In this document: one piece after another, positions 1-8,646 of the stretch
How positions within the stretch are numbered: the stretch's first letter is position 1
How the letters are laid out: each line of letters begins with the position of its first letter
DNA from: an uncultured Aquimarina sp.
GTDB lineage: Bacteria; Bacteroidota; Bacteroidia; Flavobacteriales; Flavobacteriaceae
Length of the DNA: 64,000 nt
Assembly (NCBI GenBank): GCA_947498785.1
Contig: CANMLS010000026.1
Coordinates: 1 to 64,000 of the forward strand
Direction: 5' to 3'
Notes under the pieces: model-generated
Told to the model about the DNA's origin: nothing
What the model saw: the letters and a program-made list of their open reading frames with translations, nothing else
The model's database searches: none
Translations under genes and position numbers: made by a program

Positions 1-1278
1 ATTGCAACTGTAGAGGAGCTAAAAAAGAAAGGAATAAAAGTACTTTCTATCTCTCAAAATGTGGATAGTGATACCCCTACTGGTACATTTATGCAAAACT
101 TCCATTTACTATATAGTAGATATGATAATGATATACGGCGAGAAAAAACCATTACAGGAATGCGCCACCGTCTTATGCAGGGGTATTATATGGGTGTTGC
201 TCCATTGGGTTATAAAAATGCTCGTAATGATAAAAATGTGCCTATCATTGTACCAGATGAAAATGCAAAACTAGTACGTAAAGCGTTTTTATGGAAGGTA
301 CAGGAGAATATACCGAATACTGATATTGTTGATAGGTTACAAATGCAAGGTTTAAAAATATATAGACAACGCTTAACAGATATATTTAGAAACCCTATCT
401 ATTGTGGATTAATCTCGCATGGCTTATTACAAGGAAAAGTGGTACAAGGAAATCATGAGCCTATAATCTCTAAAAACGTTTTTCTAAAAGTAAATGGGAT
501 ACAAGCCAAAAATAACCAGAACTATAAACATAATCGAGAAAACGAAAATCTACCTTTAAAGGGGTTTGCTAAGTGCAAATCATGTGGGAGTCCATTAACA
601 GGTTTTATAGTAAAGAAAAAAGGGATATACTATTATAAGTGTAAAACAACAGGTTGTTCATGTACAAAAAATACAAAATCCCTACATGAACAATTTGAAA
701 AAATACTTAGTCATTTCGAGATTGACAAAAAATGGATAGCTCCTTTAAAAAAACAATTACAATTTACTTTTGAATATTATTTTAAGTCTAAAAAAGACGA
801 TACAGCAGCTTTAAAACATAATTTAAAAGGGTTGTTAGAAAAAATCGAAAAAATCGAGGAGCGTTATGTTGTGGGGGAAATAGACACTCAATTATATCAG
901 AAATTCACAAAGAAATTCAATATAGAAAAAGAACAAATAGAAGAAGAAATAAAAACGAACAGTTTGAAAAGTTCAAACCTTGATTTTTATATTGATAATT
1001 GTATGAAATTATTTTCTAATCTAAACAGGTTGTGGAAGTTGAGTAATTACAATGAAAAACAAAGGTTACAAAAATTACTATTCCCCGAAGGGATTTTATA
1101 TAGTAAAGAAAAAGACGAAGTTCAAACTTTACAATTAAATCCCGTAATGGAATTAGTAAATTGTTTATCAATGAATTACAATAAAAACAAAAGCGGACAA
1201 AACTTAGCTTTAGCTAGTTTGTCCGCTGTAGTGACCCAGAAGGGATTCAAACCCCCAACCCTCAGAGCCGAAATCTGA
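1..1278 (+). CDS. Large serine recombinase (site-specific integrase), 5' end cut by the window
   Basis: The frame is open from base 1, so the start codon and most of the N-terminal resolvase catalytic domain lie outside the window. What remains is the end of the catalytic domain (ISQNVDSDTPTGTFM), a Recombinase domain (GYYMGVAPLGYKN onward), a zinc ribbon with Cys-x2-Cys (CKSCG) and Cys-x5-Cys (CKTTGC), and a charged coiled-coil tail. This is the architecture of large serine recombinases that integrate and excise mobile elements. The last ~16 codons run antisense into the tRNA-Arg gene and the stop codon lies inside it, so the gene abuts the attachment site. The rest of the element should lie to the left. 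The family call is firm; the element type (conjugative element, prophage or genomic island) is unknown. Confidence 0.9.
   Translation: MATVEELKKKGIKVLSISQNVDSDTPTGTFMQNFHLLYSRYDNDIRREKTITGMRHRLMQGYYMGVAPLGYKNARNDKNVPIIVPDENAKLVRKAFLWKVQENIPNTDIVDRLQMQGLKIYRQRLTDIFRNPIYCGLISHGLLQGKVVQGNHEPIISKNVFLKVNGIQAKNNQNYKHNRENENLPLKGFAKCKSCGSPLTGFIVKKKGIYYYKCKTTGCSCTKNTKSLHEQFEKILSHFEIDKKWIAPLKKQLQFTFEYYFKSKKDDTAALKHNLKGLLEKIEKIEERYVVGEIDTQLYQKFTKKFNIEKEQIEEEIKTNSLKSSNLDFYIDNCMKLFSNLNRLWKLSNYNEKQRLQKLLFPEGILYSKEKDEVQTLQLNPVMELVNCLSMNYNKNKSGQNLALASLSAVVTQKGFKPPTLRAEI
1180..1227 (-). terminator. Rho-independent terminator of the tRNA-Arg gene
   Basis: An inverted repeat (arms 1192-1203 and 1217-1227, AGCGGACAAA paired with TTTGTCCGCT) is followed on the minus strand by a T-rich tail (TTTGTTTTTAT). 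It lies directly 3' of the tRNA and inside the recombinase coding frame, so the integrated element appears to supply this terminator. Confidence 0.7.
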
Positions 1279-1305
1279 TGCGCTATTCAGTTGCGCCACT
1301 GGGCC
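1232..1305 (-). tRNA. tRNA-Arg (anticodon UCG)
   Basis: The minus strand folds as a full cloverleaf of 74 nt without encoded CCA. The acceptor stem is GGCCCAG/CTGGGTC with discriminator A, the D-stem GCGC/GCGC, the anticodon stem TCAGA/TCTGA with loop TTTCGGC (anticodon TCG, reading CGA and possibly other CGN codons), and the T-stem GGGGG/CCCTT. Two positions are odd: D-loop position 19 is A instead of G (base 1287), and T-loop position 56 is T instead of C (base 1249). These two normally form a tertiary pair, so the change is compensatory. The 3' part overlaps the recombinase gene on the other strand and is the probable integration site. Confidence 0.95.
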
Positions 1306-1323
1306 TATCTAATTTTTAATTTC

Positions 1324-1773
1324 TTATAACAATTTACTTTTTACGATAGTAGATATTGTTTTTCCGTCTGCTTTTCCTGTAAGTGTCGCATTAGCCATTC
1401 CCATTACTTTACCCATATCCTTCATCCCTTCTGCTCCAGACTTAGCAATAATATCAACCACTACTTTTTCGATCTCTTCTTCACTTAATTGTTCAGGTAA
1501 GAATTGTTCTATTACTGCCGCCTGTGCTAATTCTGGTTCTGCCAGATCAGTTCTACCTTGTTCTGTAAAGATCCCTGCACTATCTTTACGCTGCTTCACC
1601 TGTTTCTGTAGTAATTTTAATTCTTGTTCTTCAGAAAGCTCTTCTTGTACTCCGCTCTCTGTCTTAGCTAATAAAATAGCAGATTTTATAGCACGTAATG
1701 ATGTTAATGCATTAGTATCTTTAGCTTTCATAGCCTCTTTCATTGCAGTCATTACTTTTTGCTCTAAACTCAT
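1324..1773 (-). CDS. GatB/YqeY domain protein
   Basis: 149 residues, the normal length for the stand-alone YqeY family. It resembles the C-terminal helical domain of the GatB subunit of the tRNA amidotransferase. The sequence shows the family pattern: an N-terminal MSLEQKVMTAMKEAMKAKD helix, the LRAIKSAI segment, a lysine-rich KQVKQRKDSA helix and a C-terminal GMANATLTGKADG region. The cellular role of stand-alone YqeY is not established; tRNA-related binding is assumed from the GatB homology. It follows ftsZ on the same strand after a 142-bp gap holding a terminator and a candidate promoter, so it is probably transcribed separately. Confidence 0.9.
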   Translation of the reverse strand: MSLEQKVMTAMKEAMKAKDTNALTSLRAIKSAILLAKTESGVQEELSEEQELKLLQKQVKQRKDSAGIFTEQGRTDLAEPELAQAAVIEQFLPEQLSEEEIEKVVVDIIAKSGAEGMKDMGKVMGMANATLTGKADGKTISTIVKSKLL

Positions 1774-1801
1774 CTTAATTTGATTTTAATCTTTTGGATT
1801 G

Positions 1802-1829
1802 CGAAGATAAAAAATAAACCGATAATCAA
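1802..1829 (-). promoter_or_regulatory. Candidate promoter for yqeY
   Basis: On the minus strand TTG (1827-1829) is followed after 17 nt by TATCTTCG (1802-1809), one mismatch from the Bacteroidota -7 box TAnnTTTG. It overlaps the tail of the dcw terminator and lies about 30 nt upstream of the ATG. Confidence 0.4.
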
Positions 1830-1846
1830 AGAGTAGATTACCGGTT
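1805..1846 (-). terminator. Terminator after ftsZ (end of dcw operon)
   Basis: Arms 1836-1846 and 1817-1827 (AACCGGTAATC paired with GATTATCGGTT, one mismatch) are followed on the minus strand by TTATTTTTTATC. It lies about 70 nt after the ftsZ stop codon. Confidence 0.65.
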
Positions 1847-1915
1847 ATCTATAACTTTTTTATGGATTATAGCCTACACTAGAAAGCCTGTATTATATTT
1901 AAAATAAAACATATT

Positions 1916-3901
1916 TTAATCTACATTATCATGTAGAAAAGAATTGTTCTTGCGTAATTGTATATCATCATTACTATCAGTACCCAATGAGGTTCTGGAT
2001 AATCCGGTTTCATCAGGCTTAGCATCTACATCAATTCCTGCTCTTTTATATGCTGGTTCCTTCTCGATATCATCTATATTAGAGCTATTTCTGAATTTAT
2101 AATTAAACTCTTTCATTTTTGCTCGACGTTCTGCAGCCCTAGCTTTTAACGTTTCAGAAATAGGTTGATCAATAGGATCTATATCTTCCTTTACTTCTGT
2201 TTCTGGTGCACGAGCTATAGTCTTCTTTTCTAAAACGATTTCCTCTTCTTCTATTACTTCTGCTTGTTTTGGTTTTGCTTCTGACAGTCGTTTTTCTTCT
2301 TCCATATACTCTTCTAAGCTATATCTACGACCACCTCCCGATATTGCCTCTCCTGTAGGGACAACTTCTATCGGGTCTTTAACCTCTAAATCCAAAATAT
2401 CATCACTCAAATCAAAAATTATCGGTTGTTCTTTTTCTTCATTTTTCTTTTCATCCAGAACATCCATCGGAGTAGTTGGTTCTTGTTCACGCTCTTCTTT
2501 ATTACCTCCAACAGGCATATCAAACGCTAAAGCAAATTGATCTTCTTTCTCTTCTGAATCCTTTATTTCCTCCTCATCATTAACTTCTATCTGCTTAATA
2601 ATATCCTGTGTATTAATTATCACAAAATCATTTTCTGCAGAAAATGAATCTACAACCTCATATGATACATCTATGTTTTTTAGCAGATCTGAAGTAGGTA
2701 TTAATGGATTATCTTCATCAAAGTCTTCATCTTCTATCAATTCGTGTTTAATGATCAAGGGCTCTTTTTTTTCTTCTTTCTTTGGCACGGGAGATCTCAA
2801 AGGAGTAACAGCACTACTCGTCGATTTTGGAGATAAATTCTGGGTTGCTGCTCTTTGTTCATCCTCTAACGTATGGATTATTTTCTTGGTTTCTGTATTC
2901 ACAATTTCATCTTGCTGCTCTACATCAAACCCTGTAGCAATGATAGTTACCGAAATTGCTTCTTCTAAAGATTCGTCTTCGCCAACTCCCATAATAATAT
3001 TGGCTCCATGACCAGCTTCTTGCTGGATATGGTCATTGATCTCTCCAATTTCATCAATTGTAATTTCTTCTTTACCTGATACGATTAGCAGTAATACATT
3101 TTTAGCCCCAGTAATTTTATTATCGTTAAGTAGTGGTGAATCTAATGCTTTTACAATAGCATCATGAGCACGTTTATTACCAGAAGCACTGGCAGAACCC
3201 ATAATTGCCGTACCACTATTACTTAGAACAGTTTTAGCATCACGTAAATCTATATTTTGTGTATAGTGATGTGTTATTACTTCGGCTATACCTCGAGATG
3301 CGGTAGCAAGAACTTCATCAGCTTTGGAGAAACCAGCTTTAAATCCTAAATTACCGTATACTTCTCGTAATTTATTGTTATTAATCACAATTAAAGAATC
3401 TACATGTGCACGAAGTCGCTCTACTCCCAACTGAGCTTGTTCATTACGCATGCGTCCCTCAAACTGAAAAGGAATCGTTACAATACCTACTGTTAGGATA
3501 TCTAACTCCTTAGCCATTTTAGCTATAATAGGAGCAGCACCTGTACCTGTTCCACCACCCATACCCGCAGTAATAAAAATCATCTTGGTATTGGTATCCA
3601 ACATTGTTTTTATCTCTTCATAACTCTCAACAGCAGACTGTTCTCCTACTTCTGGATTGGCACCAGCACCTAATCCTTCTGTAAGTGAAACTCCTAACTG
3701 TATCTTATTAGGAATCGAGCTGTTTTCTAACGCCTGTGCATCTGTATTACAAATTACAAAGTCAACTCCTTTTATCCCTTGTAAGAACATATGATTGATG
3801 GCATTACTACCACCTCCTCCAACTCCAATCACTTTAATTACATTTGATTGATTTTTGGGCAAATCAAACGAAATATTTTCAAACTCCTCATTTTTACTCA
3901 T
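1916..3901 (-). CDS. ftsZ: Cell division protein FtsZ
   Basis: A tubulin-like GTPase that polymerises into the division ring. The nucleotide loop GGGGSNAINHM lies at residues 28-38 and the tubulin signature GMGGGTGTG at 113-121, with a standard C-terminal GTPase subdomain to about residue 325. The remaining ~335 residues are a long, very acidic, low-complexity linker ending in a short conserved-type tail (SFLHDNVD). At 661 residues it is far longer than the ~385-residue E. coli protein; extended linkers occur in Bacteroidota. It is the last gene of the dcw cluster, 198 bp downstream of ftsA across a region with a hairpin and a tandem repeat. Confidence 0.98.
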   Translation of the reverse strand: MSKNEEFENISFDLPKNQSNVIKVIGVGGGGSNAINHMFLQGIKGVDFVICNTDAQALENSSIPNKIQLGVSLTEGLGAGANPEVGEQSAVESYEEIKTMLDTNTKMIFITAGMGGGTGTGAAPIIAKMAKELDILTVGIVTIPFQFEGRMRNEQAQLGVERLRAHVDSLIVINNNKLREVYGNLGFKAGFSKADEVLATASRGIAEVITHHYTQNIDLRDAKTVLSNSGTAIMGSASASGNKRAHDAIVKALDSPLLNDNKITGAKNVLLLIVSGKEEITIDEIGEINDHIQQEAGHGANIIMGVGEDESLEEAISVTIIATGFDVEQQDEIVNTETKKIIHTLEDEQRAATQNLSPKSTSSAVTPLRSPVPKKEEKKEPLIIKHELIEDEDFDEDNPLIPTSDLLKNIDVSYEVVDSFSAENDFVIINTQDIIKQIEVNDEEEIKDSEEKEDQFALAFDMPVGGNKEEREQEPTTPMDVLDEKKNEEKEQPIIFDLSDDILDLEVKDPIEVVPTGEAISGGGRRYSLEEYMEEEKRLSEAKPKQAEVIEEEEIVLEKKTIARAPETEVKEDIDPIDQPISETLKARAAERRAKMKEFNYKFRNSSNIDDIEKEPAYKRAGIDVDAKPDETGLSRTSLGTDSNDDIQLRKNNSFLHDNVD

Positions 3902-3956
3902 AATTACTAATTTTCTGGTTCTCCTACTTATCTCTATATATTTTTATTCTTTATCA

Positions 3957-3989
3957 AATGAGGAACTTCATTTATCCTTGTTCCTCATT
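3957..3989 (-). repeat. Perfect 10-bp inverted repeat in the ftsZ leader
   Basis: AATGAGGAAC (3957-3966) and GTTCCTCATT (3980-3989) form a perfect stem with a 13-nt loop, 55 bp upstream of the ftsZ start. No T-run follows on either strand, so it does not look like a terminator. It could be an mRNA structure or a protein site. Confidence 0.6.
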
Positions 3990-4094
3990 ACTGGTACCTC
4001 ACTAAAATTGCTCTGAGGACAACTTCTTTACGCGCACTTGTCCCTCAATGCTGGCACCTCACTAAAATTGTCCTCAGGACAATTTCTTTACGCT
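3975..4094. repeat. Two tandem copies of a 60-bp repeat between ftsA and ftsZ
   Basis: Bases 3975-4034 and 4035-4094 align at an exact 60-bp offset with only scattered differences. Shared blocks include CTCACTAAAATTG and TTCTTTACGC. The second copy contains the palindrome GTCCTCAGGAC. The repeat fills the ftsA-ftsZ gap and starts just after the ftsA stop codon. Confidence 0.8.
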
Positions 4095-4099
4095 CGGTC

Positions 4100-5455
4100 C
4101 TATTCTGCATTATCAAGAAATTCCTTGAATTTTTCTGTCCATTTCTCTAAAATATTCTTTCTTGGTTTTAAATCAACTCTATGATTTTCCTCCTCAACTA
4201 CCGTATTTTCATCTACTGTTGTTTCAGGTTGTGATACAGTTTCTGCACTTGCCAAAGTTTCTTTCTTAACAGGTTTTTTATGTTTTTTAATATGAATCAA
4301 CCCATCCATTACCAACCCAACCGCAGTAGCATACATTGGACTTGTGGTTTCAGAATCACTATTCCCTGCCAAATGCTCATTAGGATATCCTATTCGTGTA
4401 TCCATACCTGTAATATATTCTACAAGTTGTTTCAAATGTTTAAGTTGTGATCCACCTCCTGTTAATACAATTCCTGCAATTAATTTTTTCTTAGGAGATT
4501 CATGTCCATAATTCTTGATTTCTAAAAAAACCTGCTCTATAATCTCTACTACTCTAGCATGGATAATTTTTGACAAATTCTTTAACGTTATCTCTTTAGG
4601 TTCCCTTCCTCTTAGTCCAGGGATTGATACAATCTCATTATCTTTATTTTCTCCTGGCCAAGCAGATCCAAATTTTATTTTTAATAACTCTGCTTGTTTT
4701 TCAATGATAGAACATCCTTCTTTAATATCCTCTGTTATTACATTTCCTCCAAAAGGAATTACTGCTGTATGACGAATAATCCCATCTTTAAAAATGGCCA
4801 AATCTGTTGTTCCTCCTCCAATATCAATAAGAGCAACACCTGCTTCTTTTTCCTCCTGACTTAATACAGCATTTGCCGAAGCCAAAGGTTCTAAGGTGAC
4901 ATCAGACAATTCTAATCCAGCACTTTTTACACATCTCCCGATATTGCGAATAGAAGTAACCTGCCCTACTACCACATGAAAATTAGCTTCAAGTCTTCCT
5001 CCATACATCCCTACAGGTTCTTTTATTTCTGCTTGACCATCTACTTTATATTCTTGAGGCAATACATGCAAAATTTCTTCACCTGGAAGCATTACTAACT
5101 TGTGTACCTGATTACATAATTTTTCGATATCATCTTCATCGATTACAGCATCTGCATTAGGTCTGGTTATATAATCACTATGTTGTAAACTACGAATATG
5201 CTGCCCTGCAATCCCAACAGTTACATCATTGATTTTCAAACCTGAAACACTTTCTGCTTCCTGAATTGCTTGTTGAATAGATTGAATGGTTTGTGTTATA
5301 TTATTTACAACACCTCGGTGCACTCCCAAACTTTTGGATTTACCAACTCCTAATACCTCCATCTTCCCGTATTCATTATACCTCCCTACCATGGCAACAA
5401 TCTTAGTTGTTCCTATGTCTAATCCTACCGCTATTTCATTCACTTCTCGTTCCAT
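4100..5455 (-). CDS. ftsA: Cell division protein FtsA
   Basis: An actin-like ATPase that tethers FtsZ to the membrane. 451 residues; the phosphate-1 motif VGLDIGTTKIVAMVG lies near residues 10-24, the phosphate-2 motif DIGGGTTDLAIF near 210-221, and the adenosine motif TGGGSQLKHL near 330. The C-terminal stretch ILEKWTEKFKEFLDNAE is suited to an amphipathic membrane helix. It starts 7 bp after ftsQ, in the usual murC-ftsQ-ftsA-ftsZ order, so co-transcription is expected. Confidence 0.97.
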   Translation of the reverse strand: MEREVNEIAVGLDIGTTKIVAMVGRYNEYGKMEVLGVGKSKSLGVHRGVVNNITQTIQSIQQAIQEAESVSGLKINDVTVGIAGQHIRSLQHSDYITRPNADAVIDEDDIEKLCNQVHKLVMLPGEEILHVLPQEYKVDGQAEIKEPVGMYGGRLEANFHVVVGQVTSIRNIGRCVKSAGLELSDVTLEPLASANAVLSQEEKEAGVALIDIGGGTTDLAIFKDGIIRHTAVIPFGGNVITEDIKEGCSIIEKQAELLKIKFGSAWPGENKDNEIVSIPGLRGREPKEITLKNLSKIIHARVVEIIEQVFLEIKNYGHESPKKKLIAGIVLTGGGSQLKHLKQLVEYITGMDTRIGYPNEHLAGNSDSETTSPMYATAVGLVMDGLIHIKKHKKPVKKETLASAETVSQPETTVDENTVVEEENHRVDLKPRKNILEKWTEKFKEFLDNAE

Positions 5456-5462
5456 ATTGGTA

Positions 5463-6182
5463 TTATTTTATTGTACACACCACTTGATTACTAAATTGTA
5501 AACTGACTTTTTTATATGACTCAAGGCTTTTATCACGCAATGCTTTTTGATAAAATGCCTTAAAATTTCTAATCTTATTGTCTAGATTCTCTATTTTCCC
5601 AATGATCAACTTAAACGTATATACACGTAACTCTAGCTCATAATTTCCTTCTACACCAAGATAAACACCGACTACATGTTTTTTTAAAAACTCATCTTCC
5701 TGAATTTTTCTTAGCAAAGGAAAAATCTGACCGACTTCTCTTTCTGATACATTGTGTATAATTGGCACATGAGCCGAATAGCTATCAGACAAAGGCATCG
5801 TGTTTCCCGTAACATCAACATAAAAAGGAGTAACCGCGTTAACTCTAGCAATTGGGGTGCGTTGCTTAATCCTTGCTCTAAGTTCTCCATTTACAGTAAG
5901 ATACACATCAGAATGCTCAATCATTTCATGCGCATCGAGTTCTTGCTCTACAGTATTCAAAACTAAAATTTCTTTACCCACGCTCGTAACTTTTTCCTGA
6001 TTTTGTATTAACAATTTATTAACCGTCAATTCATTTACATATGGATCCTGCTCTTCAACAAACTCTATTAGCACTTCTTTAATTTTTCTACGCTCATTTC
6101 TCTTGCTTGCAAATGCAAAAAGAACTGTAATCAAAATCAACAGGCCGCCAAATTTTAAATATGTTAAAATCTTATTTTTCAT
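5463..6182 (-). CDS. ftsQ: Cell division protein FtsQ
   Basis: 239 residues with one N-terminal membrane segment (about residues 9-26, YLKFGGLLILITVLFAFA) and an extracytoplasmic part in which a POTRA-like region (KIKEVLIEFVEEQDPYVNELTVNKLL) is followed by a beta-rich domain. FtsQ links early and late divisome proteins. Bacteroidota FtsQ is poorly conserved; here position between murC (4-bp ATGA overlap) and ftsA is the strongest support. Confidence 0.9.
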   Translation of the reverse strand: MKNKILTYLKFGGLLILITVLFAFASKRNERRKIKEVLIEFVEEQDPYVNELTVNKLLIQNQEKVTSVGKEILVLNTVEQELDAHEMIEHSDVYLTVNGELRARIKQRTPIARVNAVTPFYVDVTGNTMPLSDSYSAHVPIIHNVSEREVGQIFPLLRKIQEDEFLKKHVVGVYLGVEGNYELELRVYTFKLIIGKIENLDNKIRNFKAFYQKALRDKSLESYKKVSLQFSNQVVCTIK

Positions 6183-7525
6183 ACCAACAAAGCTTCTTTT
6201 ATGCTATTCACTTCTTCTCCTATATCTCCAGCTCCTATTGTCAAAATGACCTCTGCATTACTTTCTGTTATTTCTTTTATTAAGTGTTCTTTTTTTACTA
6301 TTTTTTTATTTTCGATATTGATCATATCCAATAACCAATCAGAAGTTACTCCGGCAATAGGTAATTCTCTAGCTGGATATATATCCAAAAGTAATAATTG
6401 ATCAAACTGACCTAGACTTATTGCAAAATCCGATGCAAAATCTCTTGTCCTACTATATAAATGTGGTTGAAAAACCGCCAATACTTTTTTATCAGGATGC
6501 ATCTCTCGTACTGCCTGATGTAAGGCATTAATTTCTGTCGGATGATGTGCATAATCATCTACAAATACCAAATCGTCTGTTTTGATTTGATAACTAAACC
6601 TTCTTTGAACACCTCTAAAAGAAGATAAAGCCTTTGCCATCGGCGCGGTCGGGGAGCCGTAAAGCATTGCTATAGCAAAGGCCGTAATAGCATTTAACAA
6701 GTTGTGTCTACCTGGCAGGTTTAAATGCAAATCCCTAATGAGTTTGTGTGGAGTTTTTAAATCAAAAATATACGTTCCATTATCTATTTTTATATGCTGA
6801 GCACAATAATCTGAGTCATCTTCGATTCCAAAAGTAATCCCCGAAAGTGGTAATCCATTACACACTAAAAGATGATCTTTTGCTTTGGATGAAAATTCTA
6901 TAAACGATTCTTCTAATGCATTTTCTTCTTCGTAAATATCCAAATGATCTGCATCCATAGAAGTGATTGCTACAATATCAGGGTATAACTGCAAAAATGA
7001 CCTATCAAATTCATCTGCCTCTACAACGACAACTTCATTTCCTTCTAATACTAGATTAGAATTATAGTTTTCGCTTATACCTCCTAAAAATGCGGTTACC
7101 CTTGCTCCGCTTTCCTTAAGTATATGAGCAAGAATTGCAGTGGTAGTTGTCTTGCCATGAGTACCTGCTACTGCAAGCGTATATACACCTTTTGTAATTA
7201 TTCCCAGAACCTCTGCTCTCTTCTTAATCAGAAATCCATTATTCTGCACATAAACAAACTCTTTATGATTTTTAGGAATAGCTGGAGTATATACAATTAG
7301 TGTATTTTCTTTACTCAAAAACACTTTAGGAATACGATCAATATTATCTTCAAAATGAATATCAATACCTAGTTTCTGTAAATCTATAGTGATTTGAGTA
7401 GGTGTTTTATCATATCCTCCTACATTTTTACCAAGGAATTTAAAATATCGAGCAAGTGCACTCATACCAATACCACCGATACCAATAAAATATATATTTT
7501 GTATGTTGTCTAAACTAGTATTCAT
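6179..7525 (-). CDS. murC: UDP-N-acetylmuramate--L-alanine ligase
   Basis: Adds L-alanine to UDP-MurNAc in the cytoplasm using ATP, the first step of stem-peptide synthesis. 448 residues with the Rossmann start IGIGGIGMSALA (13-24), the Mur ligase ATP loop GTHGKTTT (121-128), the central Mur domain and the C-terminal domain (DDYAHHPTEI). Length is normal. It overlaps ftsQ by 4 bp and lies 8 bp after murG. Confidence 0.97.
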   Translation of the reverse strand: MNTSLDNIQNIYFIGIGGIGMSALARYFKFLGKNVGGYDKTPTQITIDLQKLGIDIHFEDNIDRIPKVFLSKENTLIVYTPAIPKNHKEFVYVQNNGFLIKKRAEVLGIITKGVYTLAVAGTHGKTTTTAILAHILKESGARVTAFLGGISENYNSNLVLEGNEVVVVEADEFDRSFLQLYPDIVAITSMDADHLDIYEEENALEESFIEFSSKAKDHLLVCNGLPLSGITFGIEDDSDYCAQHIKIDNGTYIFDLKTPHKLIRDLHLNLPGRHNLLNAITAFAIAMLYGSPTAPMAKALSSFRGVQRRFSYQIKTDDLVFVDDYAHHPTEINALHQAVREMHPDKKVLAVFQPHLYSRTRDFASDFAISLGQFDQLLLLDIYPARELPIAGVTSDWLLDMINIENKKIVKKEHLIKEITESNAEVILTIGAGDIGEEVNSIKEALLV

Positions 7526-7533
7526 TTATTGTT

Positions 7534-8646
7534 TTAATTCCTAGTAATTTTATCTTCAATTAACTTTTCAATCTCATCTACTATACTTAAGGTTGCTTTA
7601 GGCAATGCTAATTCTTTTATAGCTTTAGAAAGCTTAACTTGTTTATCTTTTGATGCTAACAATTCTGAAATTTCAGATTCAAAATTCGCATCCAACTCAC
7701 TTTCTTTTAACATTATTGCGCCACACTGATTTACAACAGCTTGTGCATTTTTAGTCTGATGATCCTCGGCTACATTAGGAGATGGGATAAACAATGTTGG
7801 TTTAGCTACAATACATAATTCTGAAACCGAACTCGCTCCTGCTCTTGAAATAATAATATCAGCAGCTGCATACGCCAAATCCATAGTATCTAAAAACTGA
7901 TGCACTTGCACATCTTTATAATCATTATATATTTTGTATTCTTTATAATACAATTTCCCACATTGCCAAAGTACCTGGATTTCTTTCTCATTAAAAAAAT
8001 CAAGCTCTTTCTCTATTAACTGATTGATTCTTCTAGCACCTAAACTACCTCCCAAGATCAAAATTGTTTTCTTTGTATTACTTAGATTATACTTTTTGAT
8101 AGCCTTTTCTTGTTTACTTGCTATCTCCAACAAATCCTGACGTACAGGGTTGCCTGTTTTTATTATTTTCTCTTTGGGAAAAAAACGTTCCATATCATCA
8201 TAAGCCACACAAATTTTATTTGCTCCTTTTGACAACCACTTATTCGTTATTCCAGGAAAAGAATTTTGTTCCTGAAGCACAGTAGGAATTTTTCTCAAAT
8301 TCGACATTTTTAATAATGGTCCGCTTGCAAATCCTCCTGTTCCTATCACTATATCAGGATTAAACTTTTTAATTATTCTTTTAGACTTCCAAAGACTACT
8401 TATCAATTTAATAGGAAATAAAAGATTGCTCAATGTTAATTTTCTTTGAATCCCACTAATCCACAATCCTTCAATTTTATAACCTGCCTGTGGTACTTTT
8501 TGCATTTCCATGCGATCTTTAGCCCCTACAAACAAAACAGAAGCTTCAGGATATCTATTACGTATTTCGTTTGCAATAGCAACCGCAGGATAGATATGCC
8601 CCCCTGTTCCTCCTCCAGACAATATGACTTTTAATCCTTTACTCAT
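7534..8646 (-). CDS. murG: UDP-GlcNAc:undecaprenyl-PP-MurNAc-pentapeptide GlcNAc transferase
   Basis: Converts lipid I to lipid II on the inner face of the membrane. 370 residues, GT28 family: the glycine-rich loop GGTGGHIYPA lies at residues 11-20, and the C-terminal UDP-GlcNAc site shows GGSLGARRIN and ISRAGASSVSE. Its start overlaps the end of ftsW by 4 bp. Confidence 0.97.
   Translation of the reverse strand: MSKGLKVILSGGGTGGHIYPAVAIANEIRNRYPEASVLFVGAKDRMEMQKVPQAGYKIEGLWISGIQRKLTLSNLLFPIKLISSLWKSKRIIKKFNPDIVIGTGGFASGPLLKMSNLRKIPTVLQEQNSFPGITNKWLSKGANKICVAYDDMERFFPKEKIIKTGNPVRQDLLEIASKQEKAIKKYNLSNTKKTILILGGSLGARRINQLIEKELDFFNEKEIQVLWQCGKLYYKEYKIYNDYKDVQVHQFLDTMDLAYAAADIIISRAGASSVSELCIVAKPTLFIPSPNVAEDHQTKNAQAVVNQCGAIMLKESELDANFESEISELLASKDKQVKLSKAIKELALPKATLSIVDEIEKLIEDKITRN

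Noticed and set aside
59..274. 71-codon frame overlapping the recombinase start region
   Set aside because: Out-of-frame shadow; the recombinase frame is open from base 1 and matches a known family.
2673..3011. 112-codon open frame opposite ftsZ
   Set aside because: It lies fully antisense to conserved ftsZ coding sequence, its composition is serine-rich low-complexity, and it has no promoter; a mirror of the acidic linker codons.
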